A stretch of 37,161 nucleotides of DNA from an uncultured Planctomycetia bacterium (lineage in GTDB: Bacteria; Planctomycetota; UBA1135; GCA-002686595): contig CALFYL010000248.1 of assembly GCA_937952135.1 (NCBI GenBank), forward strand, positions 1 to 37,161. The letters are read 5' to 3'. A program made the translations under genes and the position numbers. This document shows positions 26,919 through 35,168 of the stretch, in pieces. The stretch's first letter is position 1. Each line of letters starts with the position of its first letter. The notes below the pieces were generated by a model that was given only the letters and a program-made list of their open reading frames with translations, did not search any database and had not been told where the DNA came from.

Positions 26919-26937
26919 CGCCGCGCCGTCCGCGGCG
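26919..26937 (+). terminator. Hairpin immediately after tagF
   Basis: CGCCGCG-CCGTC-CGCGGCG is a perfect 7-bp GC stem with a 5-base loop beginning three bases after the tagF stop. Together with the AT-richer patch and -10-like hexamer just downstream it suggests a transcript boundary before tssA. No U-run. Confidence 0.45.
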
Positions 26938-26964
26938 CGCCCCCAAGCTATGTGACGTCCCAGT

Positions 26965-26970
26965 TAGAAT
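26965..26970 (+). promoter_or_regulatory. Possible -10 element of an internal tssA promoter
   Basis: TAGAAT matches TATAAT at five of six positions, in a locally AT-richer patch (CTATGTGACGTCCCAGTTAGAATCG) of a 170-bp gap, about 117 bases before the tssA ATG. No good -35 hexamer lies 16-18 bases upstream, so this is a weak call. Confidence 0.25.
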
Positions 26971-27047
26971 CGCCCTCCGCGGGTCCCCAAGGGGTCGGCG
27001 AAGTCGCGACAAGCTCCTCCCAAGTCGCCGCCCCCTCAACGCCCCCC

Positions 27048-27086
27048 CAGCTCGTCCCCCCAGCTCGTCCCCCCAGCTCGTCCCCC
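27048..27086 (+). repeat. Perfect 13-bp tandem repeat, three units, abutting the tssA start
   Basis: CAGCTCGTCCCCC occurs three times without a mismatch at 27048-27060, 27061-27073 and 27074-27086; the last base touches the tssA ATG at 27087. The repeat occupies the place where a ribosome binding site should be. Copy number change by slippage would alter the leader length. Confidence 0.9.
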
Positions 27087-28202
27087 ATGGCTTCGGCCGA
27101 AACGATCCCCCTCGAGGCGCTGCTCGCGCCGCTGTCCGACGCCGCCCCCGCGGGCGCGAACGTCCGTCTCGACCCGAATCCGGGCTCGCTCTACTACCGC
27201 ATCAAGGATGCGCGCGCGGCGGCTCGCGCGGCGGAGCGGCAGGCGCTGCACGGGGAGGACGGCGAGGCGCCGGCGGCGGATTGGTCCGAGGTGCTCGAGC
27301 TCGCTCCGAAGCTCTTGGGCGAGCAGTCGAAGGACCTCGAAGTCGCCGCGTGGTGGATCGAGGCGCTGACGCGCGAGCACGGTTTCGCAGGACTGCGCGA
27401 CGGGCTGAAGCTCATCGCGGGTTGGGTCGAGCGCTACTGGGACCACCTGCACCCGATGCCCGACGAAGATGGGCTCGCGACGCGCACGGCGCCGCTGACG
27501 GGGCTCAACGGCGAGGACGCGGAAGGGACGCTGATCGCGCCGATCAGCTTGATCCCGATCACCGCGACGTCGGACGTCGGCGGGCCCTACAGCGCGTGGC
27601 ACTACCACCAGGCCACCGAGCTCGAGCGCATCGAGGACGCCGAGCAGCGCCAGCAGCGCATCGCCGGCGGCGCGCCGACCATGGAGCAGTTCCGCCAGGG
27701 CGCGCGCAACGCCGGCGCGGCGTTCTACACCGAGCTCCAGGCCGACATCGAAGAGTGCCGCGCGGCCTTCGCGGCGCTGAACGCGGCGCTCGAGCAGCGC
27801 TGCGGCTCGAACGCGCCGCCGTCGTCGCGCATCTCGGAAGCGATCGGCCGCGTGGCCGACGCGGTCGCGTACATCTCGCGCGACGTGGTCGACGCGGGCG
27901 GAGCGACGCCGGCCGCGAGCGCGGGCGCCGAAGCGAACGCACAAGCCGCGCCCGCGAGCGGCGCCGCCGTCGCCGCGGGCCCGCTGCGCAGCCGCGAGGA
28001 CGCGCTTCGCACGCTGAAAACGGTGGCCGAGTACTACCGCCGCGCCGAGCCGCACTCGCCCATCGCGTACTTGATCGAGCAAGCGGTCCGCTGGGGCAAC
28101 CTCCCGTTGCACGAGCTGATCGAGGAGCTGATCCCCGACTCGGGTTCGCGCTCCACCTACCAGATGATGACGGGCATCCGCCCGCCGTCGACCGACCAGT
28201 AG
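27087..28202 (+). CDS. tssA: T6SS protein TssA (ImpA family)
   Basis: A 371-residue TssA. The N-terminal ImpA domain begins LEALLAPLSDAAPAGANVRLDP (family pattern PxxxxxPAGxDLRxDP) and continues with WSEVLELAPKLLGEQSKDLEVAAWWIEALTREHGF-type helices and YWDHLHPMPDEDG. The C-terminus DALRTLKTVAEYYRRAEPHSPIAYLIEQAVRW with a final ELIPDSGS matches the conserved short-TssA tail (EPxSPxxxLxxRA). TssA caps or primes the baseplate and coordinates tail assembly. ATG 27087 is chosen by homology; it directly follows the 13-bp repeats and has no Shine-Dalgarno. It starts the second half of the cluster, tssA-tssB-tssC. Confidence 0.92.
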   Translation: MASAETIPLEALLAPLSDAAPAGANVRLDPNPGSLYYRIKDARAAARAAERQALHGEDGEAPAADWSEVLELAPKLLGEQSKDLEVAAWWIEALTREHGFAGLRDGLKLIAGWVERYWDHLHPMPDEDGLATRTAPLTGLNGEDAEGTLIAPISLIPITATSDVGGPYSAWHYHQATELERIEDAEQRQQRIAGGAPTMEQFRQGARNAGAAFYTELQADIEECRAAFAALNAALEQRCGSNAPPSSRISEAIGRVADAVAYISRDVVDAGGATPAASAGAEANAQAAPASGAAVAAGPLRSREDALRTLKTVAEYYRRAEPHSPIAYLIEQAVRWGNLPLHELIEELIPDSGSRSTYQMMTGIRPPSTDQ

Positions 28203-28277
28203 TCCCTCCGAATCTCCTTCTTCCAGGCCCCCCGCCGCATCGGCCCCGCCCTGACGGCCCAACCACCAGCAACCAAC

Positions 28278-28784
28278 ATGGGAAGCGTCCACAAGAAGCT
28301 CGAGCGCGTGCGCAAGCCGCGCGTCCACATCAGCTACGAGGTCGAGACCGGCGGCGCCGCCGTGCAGCGCGAACTGCCCTTCGTGGTCGGCGTGCTCGGC
28401 GACTTCAGCGGCAATCCCGCGCAGCCGCTCAAGCCGCTCAAGGACCGCAAGTTCACGCAGATCGACCGCGACAACTTCGACGACGTGCTCGCCAAGACCG
28501 CGCCCGAGTTGCACTTCAAGGTCGAGAACACGCTGGCCGGCGACAAGAGCCAGATGCAGGTCGACCTCGCCTTCAAGTCGCTCGAGGACTTCTCGCCGGC
28601 CAAGGTCGCCGAGCAAGTGCCCGCGCTGAAGAAGCTGCTCGAGACGCGCGCGAAGCTGTCGGACCTGGTGTCGAAGGTCGATCGTTCGGAGGACCTCGAA
28701 GAGATCCTCGAGAAGGTGCTCAAGAACACCGACGAGCTGAAGCGGCTCGGTCGCGACCTGGGCGTCGAAGGCGAGAACAAGTAG
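28278..28784 (+). CDS. tssB: T6SS contractile sheath small subunit TssB (VipA)
   Basis: A 168-residue TssB of usual length. Family features are VHISYEVETGGA near the N-terminus, ELPFVVGVLGDFSG, FTQIDRDNFDDVLAKTAPEL, the VDLAFKSLEDFSPAKVAEQVP strand-helix and the C-terminal LLETRAKLSDL...EEILEKVLKN helices. It pairs with TssC to form the cytosolic contractile sheath around the Hcp tube. The leader (28203-28277) is pyrimidine-rich with no Shine-Dalgarno. The gene ends 34 bases before tssC. Confidence 0.95.
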   Translation: MGSVHKKLERVRKPRVHISYEVETGGAAVQRELPFVVGVLGDFSGNPAQPLKPLKDRKFTQIDRDNFDDVLAKTAPELHFKVENTLAGDKSQMQVDLAFKSLEDFSPAKVAEQVPALKKLLETRAKLSDLVSKVDRSEDLEEILEKVLKNTDELKRLGRDLGVEGENK

Positions 28785-28818
28785 GCCCCGCACCCCCCAC
28801 GCACGAGGAGCTACGAAC

Positions 28819-30321
28819 ATGACCGGCGAAGCCCAATCCCAGTCTTCGAGTCAGGCGCAGTCGGCGGAGTCCGCCGACGCGGCGCCGAGCCTGCTCGAAG
28901 CGGCCATCAAGGCCACGAAACAAACCGAGCGTTCGCGCACGGAGGAGTTGCTCAAGACGCTGACGCAGGAAGCGCTGCGCGGCACGGTGAGCTGGAGCAA
29001 GAACCTCGGCCAGACGCTGGAAGGCGCCATCAAGGGCATCGACCAGCTCGTCTCGGCCCAGCTCGCCGCGGTGATGCACTCGCCCGAGTTCAAGAAGCTC
29101 GAGGGCTCTTGGCGCGGGCTGCACCACCTGGTGATGAACTCGGAGACCAGCGCCACGCTCAAGATCAAGGCGCTCGACATCTCCAAGCGCGAGCTGTTCA
29201 AGGACCTCGACAAGGCCAGCGAGTTCGACCAGAGCACGACCTTCAAGAAGCTCTACGAGAACGAGTTCGGCACGCCCGGCGGCGAGCCCTACGGCGCGCT
29301 GATCGGCGACTACGAGTTCTCGAACCACCCCGAGGACCTCAGCCTGCTGCAGGGCATGTCGAGCATCGCCGCGGCGAGCTTCTGCCCGTTCGTGACGGCG
29401 CCGGCGCCGGGCCTGTTCGGCTTCCAGAGCTGGGAGGAACTCAGCAAGCCGCGCGACCTCGAGAAGATCTTCTCGACCGCCGAATACCAGAAGTGGCGCT
29501 CGTTCCGCGAGTCGGAGGACTCGCGCTTCGTGTGCATGACGATGCCGCGCGTGCTCGCGCGCCTGCCCTACGGCGCGGCGACAGCGCCCGTCGAGGAGTT
29601 CGGCTACGAGGAAGCTCCGCAGGACAAGAAGGGTCGCGGCAAGGAGATGGGCCACGACGACTACTGCTGGATGAACGCGGCCTACGTGATGGGCACGACG
29701 CTCACCAAGGCCTTCGCCGAGTCGGGCTTCTGCACGGCGATCCGCGGCGCGGAAGGCGGCGGCAAGGTCGAGGGCCTGCCGACGCACTTGTTCACGAGCG
29801 ACTCGGGCGACGCGGACAGCAAGTGCCCCACCGAGATCGGCATCACCGACCGGCGCGAGGCGGAGCTCTCGAAGCTCGGGTTCCTGCCGCTGTGCCACTA
29901 CAAGAACACGGACTACGCCGTGTTCTTCGGAGCGCAGACGACGCAGAAGCCCAAGAAGTACGACACGCCGGACGCGACCGCGAATGCGGCGATCTCCGCG
30001 CGCCTGCCGTACATCATGGCCACGTCGCGTTTCGCGCACTACATCAAGGTCATGGGCCGCGACAAGATCGGCTCGTTCATGGAAGCCAAGGACTGCGAGC
30101 GCTGGCTCGACAGTTGGCTGAAGAACTACGTGACCGGAGACGAGCGCGCGAGCCAGGAGATGAAGGCGCGCTACCCGCTCGCCGACGCGCGCGTGGAAGT
30201 GAAGGAAATCCCGGGCCAGCCCGGCGCGTACAACGCGGTCGCCTACCTGCGCCCCTGGCTGCAGATGGAAGAGCTCACCGCGTCGATGCGCCTGGTCGCC
30301 AAGATCCCGGTCGCCAAGTAG
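28819..30321 (+). CDS. tssC: T6SS contractile sheath large subunit TssC (VipB)
   Basis: A 500-residue TssC. Signature stretches: SWRGLHHLVMNSE, ENEFGTPGGEPYGALIGDYEF, MPRVLARLPYG, CTAIRGAEGGGKVEGLP, RFAHYIKVMGRDKIGS, and the C-terminal VEVKEIPGQPGAYNAVAYLRP. The start is supported by GAGGAG upstream of the ATG at 28819, one of the few good ribosome binding sites in the cluster, in line with the need for many sheath subunits. It follows tssB and is separated from a second tssC-type gene by 132 bp with a strong hairpin. Confidence 0.96.
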   Translation: MTGEAQSQSSSQAQSAESADAAPSLLEAAIKATKQTERSRTEELLKTLTQEALRGTVSWSKNLGQTLEGAIKGIDQLVSAQLAAVMHSPEFKKLEGSWRGLHHLVMNSETSATLKIKALDISKRELFKDLDKASEFDQSTTFKKLYENEFGTPGGEPYGALIGDYEFSNHPEDLSLLQGMSSIAAASFCPFVTAPAPGLFGFQSWEELSKPRDLEKIFSTAEYQKWRSFRESEDSRFVCMTMPRVLARLPYGAATAPVEEFGYEEAPQDKKGRGKEMGHDDYCWMNAAYVMGTTLTKAFAESGFCTAIRGAEGGGKVEGLPTHLFTSDSGDADSKCPTEIGITDRREAELSKLGFLPLCHYKNTDYAVFFGAQTTQKPKKYDTPDATANAAISARLPYIMATSRFAHYIKVMGRDKIGSFMEAKDCERWLDSWLKNYVTGDERASQEMKARYPLADARVEVKEIPGQPGAYNAVAYLRPWLQMEELTASMRLVAKIPVAK

Positions 30322-30342
30322 CGCGGGACCCGCGGGAACTTC

Positions 30343-30391
30343 GAACGTGCGCGCGCCCCAGCGAAACTCGTCGACGGGGCCGCGCACGTTC
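30343..30391 (+). terminator. Long hairpin between the two tssC-type genes
   Basis: The left arm 30343-30359 (GAACGTGCGCGCGCCCC) pairs with the right arm 30376-30391 (GGGGCCGCGCACGTTC) over 16 bp with one bulged base and a 16-base loop. It lies 22 bases after the tssC stop and is followed by TCTTTGG, a short T-rich run. This is the strongest hairpin in the window and probably terminates or attenuates transcription, or protects the 3' end of the tssBC message. An operator role for the GAACGTGCGCG half-sites is a weaker alternative. Confidence 0.6.
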
Positions 30392-30453
30392 TCTTTGGCG
30401 GGCGTTGCGTTTGGCGTGAGAGCGCGCGGATCGAGCGTGCGCGGAGCGCGGAC

Positions 30454-31941
30454 ATGAGCGTCGACTTCCTCGCGAGCGTGTTGCAAGCCACCGCCGCGCG
30501 CTCGGGCGCGCACGCGGCGAATCTCGACGCGCTGCTCGCGGCGCCGCAGTGGACGCGCGCGCTGGGAATCTGGATCGAGCTCGCCGGCCTGGGCGAGCAT
30601 CCGACGCGCGAGGCCCTCGTCGCCTCGCTCACGCTCGCCATCGCCGAGCTCGACCGCAGCTTGAGCGCGCAGACGAACGCGATCCTGCACCACCCGCGCT
30701 TCCAGGCCCTCGAGGCGTCCTGGCGCGGGCTCGAACTCCTCGTCGGGCGCGTCACGGCGCGGCGCGAGGTGCGCATCCGCGTGCTGAGCGTCACGTGGCG
30801 CGAGCTCGCGCGCGACTTCGAACGCGCGATCGAGTTCGACCAATCGCAGCTCTTCCGCAAGGTCTACAGCGACGAGTTCGGCACGCCCGGCGGCGAGCCC
30901 TTCGGCGTGCTGCTCGGCGACTACGCGATCGCGCACCGGCCGCGGCCCGACCAACCCATCGACGACATCGGCGTGCTCAAGGGGCTCGCGCAAGTCGCCG
31001 CCGCCGCCTTCGCGCCGTTCCTCACGGCGCTCCATCCGTCGCTGCTCGGCCTCGACCACTTCCACGAGCTCTCGCGCCCGCTCGATCTCGGGCGCCTCTT
31101 CCAGAGCCAGGAGTACCTGCGCTGGAACGCGCTGCGCGAGAGCGACGACGCGCGCTTCCTCGGCCTGCTCGGGCCGCGCGTGCTCATCCGCCCACCGTGG
31201 CGCGACGACCCGCGGCGCGCCGATCGCTTCCGTTTTCGCGAGGAAACCGAGGCCTCCGACCTCACGGGCTGCCTGTGGGCGAACCCGGTGTACGCCTTCG
31301 GCTCGGTGCTCCTGCGCGCGTTCGAGAACACAGGCTGGCTCGCGTCGATCCGCGGCGTCGAACGCGGCGTGGAGACCGGCGGCCTGGTCACGAACCTCCC
31401 CGCGCCGGCTTTCGAGCCGGACAGCGAGCCGCATGCGTTCGCTCCGCCGGTCGAGGTCGTGATCACCGACTTGCAGGAGAAGGTCTTCGCCGACCACGGC
31501 TTGATCACGGCCTGCGCTTGCCAGGGCTCGCCCTACGTCGCGTTCTATTCGACGCCTTCGCTGCACTTGCCGAAGGGCCACACGGAGGAGCAGGCCCGAG
31601 CGAGCGCGCGCCTCGCCTCGATGCTGCAGTACACCTTCTGCGTGTCGCGCTTCGCGCACACGATCAAGATGATCGGCCGCGACCGCGCGGGGTCGTACAC
31701 GAGCGCCGACGAGCTCGAGAAGCTGCTCGACCGCTGGCTGCGCGGCTACTCGGTGTCGAACGAAGACGCGACGGTCGAGATCCAGGCGCGCCAGCCGCTG
31801 CGCGACATCGCCGTCAGCGTGCGCGAGATCCCCGGCAAGCCGGGCTCGTACTCGTCGGTCATCCACCTGCGGCCGCACTTCCAACTCGACGAACTGTCGA
31901 CCTCCCTCAAGCTCGTCACCGAGATCGCGGGCGCGCGCTGA
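30454..31941 (+). CDS. tssC: Second TssC-type sheath protein (ImpD-like)
   Basis: A 495-residue paralogue of TssC. It keeps the TssC core: HPRFQALEASWRGLELLVG, YSDEFGTPGGEPFGVLLGDY, RFAHTIKMIGRDRAGSYTS and VREIPGKPGSYSSVIHLRP, but differs in the N-terminus (no Ser/Gln-rich lead; AARSGAHAANLDALLAAPQ instead) and in the central ALRESDDARFLGLLGPRVLIRPPWRDDP part. Two adjacent TssC-family genes are known from imp-type clusters (ImpC/ImpD of rhizobia; TssC40/TssC41 of Agrobacterium). Whether this one enters the sheath or acts as a cap or assembly factor cannot be told from sequence. It is set apart from tssC by a hairpin, so its dose may be lower. Confidence 0.92.
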   Translation: MSVDFLASVLQATAARSGAHAANLDALLAAPQWTRALGIWIELAGLGEHPTREALVASLTLAIAELDRSLSAQTNAILHHPRFQALEASWRGLELLVGRVTARREVRIRVLSVTWRELARDFERAIEFDQSQLFRKVYSDEFGTPGGEPFGVLLGDYAIAHRPRPDQPIDDIGVLKGLAQVAAAAFAPFLTALHPSLLGLDHFHELSRPLDLGRLFQSQEYLRWNALRESDDARFLGLLGPRVLIRPPWRDDPRRADRFRFREETEASDLTGCLWANPVYAFGSVLLRAFENTGWLASIRGVERGVETGGLVTNLPAPAFEPDSEPHAFAPPVEVVITDLQEKVFADHGLITACACQGSPYVAFYSTPSLHLPKGHTEEQARASARLASMLQYTFCVSRFAHTIKMIGRDRAGSYTSADELEKLLDRWLRGYSVSNEDATVEIQARQPLRDIAVSVREIPGKPGSYSSVIHLRPHFQLDELSTSLKLVTEIAGAR

Positions 31942-31993
31942 TCGCCCGTCTCGACGGCGCCGCCCAGGAACCCCTCCCACGAAAGCCCCCCCC

Positions 31994-32800
31994 ATGACCG
32001 CCCCTGCGCCTACTGCGTCCGATTTCTACGTCCGCGGCGAGCTCGACAACGCGATCCACGCGGTGACGCTCGAAGTGAAGGCCGCGCCGCGCGATTTCGA
32101 CAAGCGCGGCTTCCTCGCCGAGCTGCTCGCGATCCGCGGCGAGCTCGACCGCGCCGACGCGCAGCTCGACGCGATGGCGAAGCTCGACACCGGCGCCTCG
32201 CCGGGGCTCGCGCTGTTCCGCCAGCTCTTGCGCGCCGAACGCACGCGCATCGAAGTGCACCGCCAGGGCCGCGCGCCGGAATTGCTCGCGCCCGCGACGC
32301 CGGCGGTGCGTGCGGCGCTGCAGGCGCTCACGCTGCTGCGCGCCGGCGACGCCGCGGGCGCGGCGCAAGCCGCCGAGCAGTTCGAACAGGAGCGCCCCAA
32401 GGTCACGGGCACGTGCGACGGCGTGAAGTTCGACGACTTCCGCGATCTCGACGACATCTGCGCGGGCGTGCTCGAAGTGCTGACGAGCACGGGCAAGCTC
32501 ATGTGGCTGCCCTTCGAGAGCATCGCGAGCATCGCCTTCGACAAGCCCGCGCGGCCGCGCGATCTGCTGTGGCGGCCCGCGGAGGTCAGCGTGCGGGGCG
32601 GCCCCGACGGCAAGGTGTACGTGCCGGCGACCTACGCGCCGACGCGCGGCGAGTCGGACGACGCGGCGCGCCTGGGGCGGCGCACGGACTGGCTCGGCGG
32701 CGAGAGCGAGCCCGTGACGGGCGTCGGCTTGCGCACGTTCCTCGTCGGCGAGGAGACGAAGACCGTGCTCGAGATCGCGAACCTCGAGTTCAACGGCTGA
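31994..32800 (+). CDS. tagJ: T6SS accessory protein TagJ (ImpE/SciE)
   Basis: A 268-residue protein with the ImpE layout: N-terminal helical TPR-like part (ELDNAIHAVTLEVKAAPRDFDKRGFLAELLAIRGELDRADAQLDAM is the run from which the family is recognised; described here by its LDxAIxxxxxxVKxxPxDxxxRxFLxELLxxxGExxRAxxQL pattern), a VKFDDFRDLDDICAGVLEVL motif, YMWLP-like LMWLPFESI, and a C-terminal beta part with DLLWRPAEV and VYVPATYAPT. TagJ binds the TssB N-terminus and can act as an accessory to ClpV in sheath disassembly (Pseudomonas HsiE1). The order tssC-tssC2-tagJ-tssE is the imp-type order. The leader is a run of eight C residues. Confidence 0.92.
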   Translation: MTAPAPTASDFYVRGELDNAIHAVTLEVKAAPRDFDKRGFLAELLAIRGELDRADAQLDAMAKLDTGASPGLALFRQLLRAERTRIEVHRQGRAPELLAPATPAVRAALQALTLLRAGDAAGAAQAAEQFEQERPKVTGTCDGVKFDDFRDLDDICAGVLEVLTSTGKLMWLPFESIASIAFDKPARPRDLLWRPAEVSVRGGPDGKVYVPATYAPTRGESDDAARLGRRTDWLGGESEPVTGVGLRTFLVGEETKTVLEIANLEFNG

Positions 32801-32824
32801 TCCAGCCCTCGCGAACGAAGCATC

Positions 32825-33310
32825 ATGGCGCGCTCTCCCTCCGCTCGGCCGCTGCTCCTGTCGGTGCTCGACCGCTTGCTCGACGACAGCCCGGAGTCGT
32901 CGCGCGAGGCGCAGCTCGGCGAAGCGCAGTTCGAGCGCGAGCTGCGCGCCGCGATCCGCCGCGACGTCGAGAACCTGCTCAACACGCGCCTGCGCTTCCT
33001 AGCGGCGCCGGCGGACGCGGCCGAGCTGCGCCGCTCGTCGTACGAGTACGGCGCGCCGGATCTCTCGGGCGCGAACCTCTCGACGCGCAAGCGCCGCGCG
33101 GAGCACCTCAAGCAGATCGAGGCCGCGCTCAAGGCCCACGAGCCGCGCTTCAAGAGCGTCAAGGTCGTCGCCGTGGACGACAGCGAGCGCTCCGACCGCA
33201 CGCTGCACTTTCGCATCGAAGCGCTCGTGCACGCCGAGCCCGCTCCCGAATCGATGACCCTCGACTCGCGCGTCGACCCGCTCACGCGCACCTTCCACGT
33301 CCGCATCTGA
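32825..33310 (+). CDS. tssE: T6SS baseplate subunit TssE (gp25-like)
   Basis: A 161-residue gp25-like protein. It begins with the family phrase RPLLLSVLDRLLDD, followed by RAAIRRDVENLLNTR (the REx-like VxxDLExLLNTR motif), YEYGAPDLSGANLS, and the C-terminal core RFKSVKV...LHFRIEALV. TssE joins TssF and TssG in the baseplate wedge and seeds sheath assembly. Length is normal. It follows tagJ by 24 bp and precedes tssF by 25 bp. Confidence 0.93.
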   Translation: MARSPSARPLLLSVLDRLLDDSPESSREAQLGEAQFERELRAAIRRDVENLLNTRLRFLAAPADAAELRRSSYEYGAPDLSGANLSTRKRRAEHLKQIEAALKAHEPRFKSVKVVAVDDSERSDRTLHFRIEALVHAEPAPESMTLDSRVDPLTRTFHVRI

Positions 33311-33335
33311 ACGCCCCGCGCGCACGTCCCTTGCG

Positions 33336-35168
33336 ATGACCGACGACCTGCTTTCCTACTACGAGCGCGAGCTGGGCTACCTGCGCCAGCTCGGCGCCGA
33401 GTTCGCGACGGCGCACCCCAAGATCGCGGGCCGCCTGCGCCTCGGCGCGGACGCGGTCGAGGACCCGCACGTCGCGCGCTTGATCGAATCGGTCGCCTTC
33501 TTGAACGCGCGCACGCGCGCGAAGCTCGACGACGACTTCCCCGAGCTCGTCGACGCGTTCCTCTCGGTCACGCACCCGCACTTGCTCGCGCCGACGCCGT
33601 CGATGTCGATCGTGCGCTTCGAAGGCGATCCGGAGGCCACCGCGCCGAGCCAGGTCGCCGCGGGCGCGCAGCTCGAGACCGATCGCTCGCACGGTCCGAC
33701 GTGTCGCTTCCGCACGGCGTATCCGGTCACCGTATGGCCGTTCCGCGTCGCCGCCGCGCGCCTCGTGAGCGCTCCGCTCCCGGTTCCGCGCACGCCTCGC
33801 TCCGGCGCCGCCGCAGCCGCGATCCAGATCTCGCTGCGCACCAAGACCAAGCTGGACGGTTTCCAGAAACTCTCGCCGCAGCAGCTGCGCTTCTTCTTGC
33901 GCGGCCAGCCGTCGCGCGTCGCCGAGTTGTACGGCCGGCTTTTCGAGAACGTCGTCGAAGTCGTGATTGCGCAGTCGAGCTCCGACCCGCGCCCGATCGT
34001 GCTCGGCCCCGACGCGCTCCGACCGGTCGGCTTCGGCGCCGACGAAGGGCTGCTGCCGTACTCGGGCCGCTCCTCGATCGCGCACCGCGTGCTCGCGGAA
34101 TTCCTCGTCTTCCCGGCCAAACACCACTTCGTCGACCTCGTCGGCATCCCGCGCGAACGGCTCGCGAGCTACACCGACAGCCTCGAGATCTTCCTCTTGC
34201 TCGACAGCACCGCGCCGCAGCTCGAAGCGAGCGTGAACGCCGAGACCTTCTCGCTGGGCTGCACGCCGATCGTCAACCTGTTCAAGAAGCGCGCGGAGCC
34301 GATCGTGGTGACGCAGCGCGAGGTCGAGAACCACGTCGTGCCCGACGCGCGCGAGCCGCTGTCGAACGAGGTGTATTCGGTCGACTCGGTGACCGCGCAC
34401 TCGCGCGACGGTCGAACGCTGAAGTGCCTGCCGTTCTACGACGTGCGGCACGGAAGCGGCGAGAGCGAGAACGCCGTCTACTACACCGTTCGGCGCGAGG
34501 AAGCGCCGAGCCACGACGGCAAGGCCGGCGAAGGCCGCGAGGCGCACCTGGGGCTCGTCGACCTCGACGGAGTGACGCATTCGCTCGACGACTGGGTCCT
34601 GAGCGTCGAGACGACGTGCACGAACCGCGACCTGCCGGGGCTCCTGCCCTTCGGCGGCGATCAGCCGCGGCTGTTCTTCAGCGACGGCGGCGGGCAAGTG
34701 CGCTCGATCCGTTGTTTGCTGCCGCTGACGAAGACCCTGCGCCCGGCGCGCGGCCGCGCGGCGCTGTGGAAGCTCGTCTCGCATCTCGCGCTCGGCCAGG
34801 GCTCGTTCGCGCGCGGTGCGGACGCGGCGGCGTCGTTGCGCGAAGCGCTCGCGCTGTACGCGGCCGTGCTCTCGCCCGAGAACCGCAACGTCGTCGAGAG
34901 CGTGCGCGACGTGACGAGCCGGCCGAAGGCCATGCGCGTCGTGTCGGGCGGCTTGCCGGGAGTCGCGCGCGGACTGGAGATCACGGTGCGGCTCGACGAA
35001 GCGCGGCTCAACGCCACGGGCCGGCACCTGTTCTCGCGCGTGCTCGACCACTTCCTCGGAGGCGTCGCGAGCCTCAACAGCTTCACCGAGCTCGTCGTGC
35101 GAGGCGACGAGCGCAACGTCCAGGAACGCCGATGGAAGCCGCGCGCGGGCAACCGGCCACTCGCCTAG
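33336..35168 (+). CDS. tssF: T6SS baseplate subunit TssF (ImpG/VasA)
   Basis: A 610-residue TssF of typical length. The N-terminal motif LLSYYERELGYLRQLGAEFA with HPKIAGRL, then VARLIESVAFLNARTRAKLDDDFPEL and LLAPTPSMSIVRF, is diagnostic. Later blocks include FLVFPAKHHFVDLVG, NLFKKRAEPIVV, YSVDSVTAHSRDG, and a C-terminal VLDHFLGGVASLNSFTELVV with RRWKPRAGNRPLA. TssF dimerises with TssG in the baseplate wedge around the VgrG hub. Its last 37 bases overlap the start of tssG in another frame, implying translational coupling. Confidence 0.95.
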   Translation: MTDDLLSYYERELGYLRQLGAEFATAHPKIAGRLRLGADAVEDPHVARLIESVAFLNARTRAKLDDDFPELVDAFLSVTHPHLLAPTPSMSIVRFEGDPEATAPSQVAAGAQLETDRSHGPTCRFRTAYPVTVWPFRVAAARLVSAPLPVPRTPRSGAAAAAIQISLRTKTKLDGFQKLSPQQLRFFLRGQPSRVAELYGRLFENVVEVVIAQSSSDPRPIVLGPDALRPVGFGADEGLLPYSGRSSIAHRVLAEFLVFPAKHHFVDLVGIPRERLASYTDSLEIFLLLDSTAPQLEASVNAETFSLGCTPIVNLFKKRAEPIVVTQREVENHVVPDAREPLSNEVYSVDSVTAHSRDGRTLKCLPFYDVRHGSGESENAVYYTVRREEAPSHDGKAGEGREAHLGLVDLDGVTHSLDDWVLSVETTCTNRDLPGLLPFGGDQPRLFFSDGGGQVRSIRCLLPLTKTLRPARGRAALWKLVSHLALGQGSFARGADAAASLREALALYAAVLSPENRNVVESVRDVTSRPKAMRVVSGGLPGVARGLEITVRLDEARLNATGRHLFSRVLDHFLGGVASLNSFTELVVRGDERNVQERRWKPRAGNRPLA

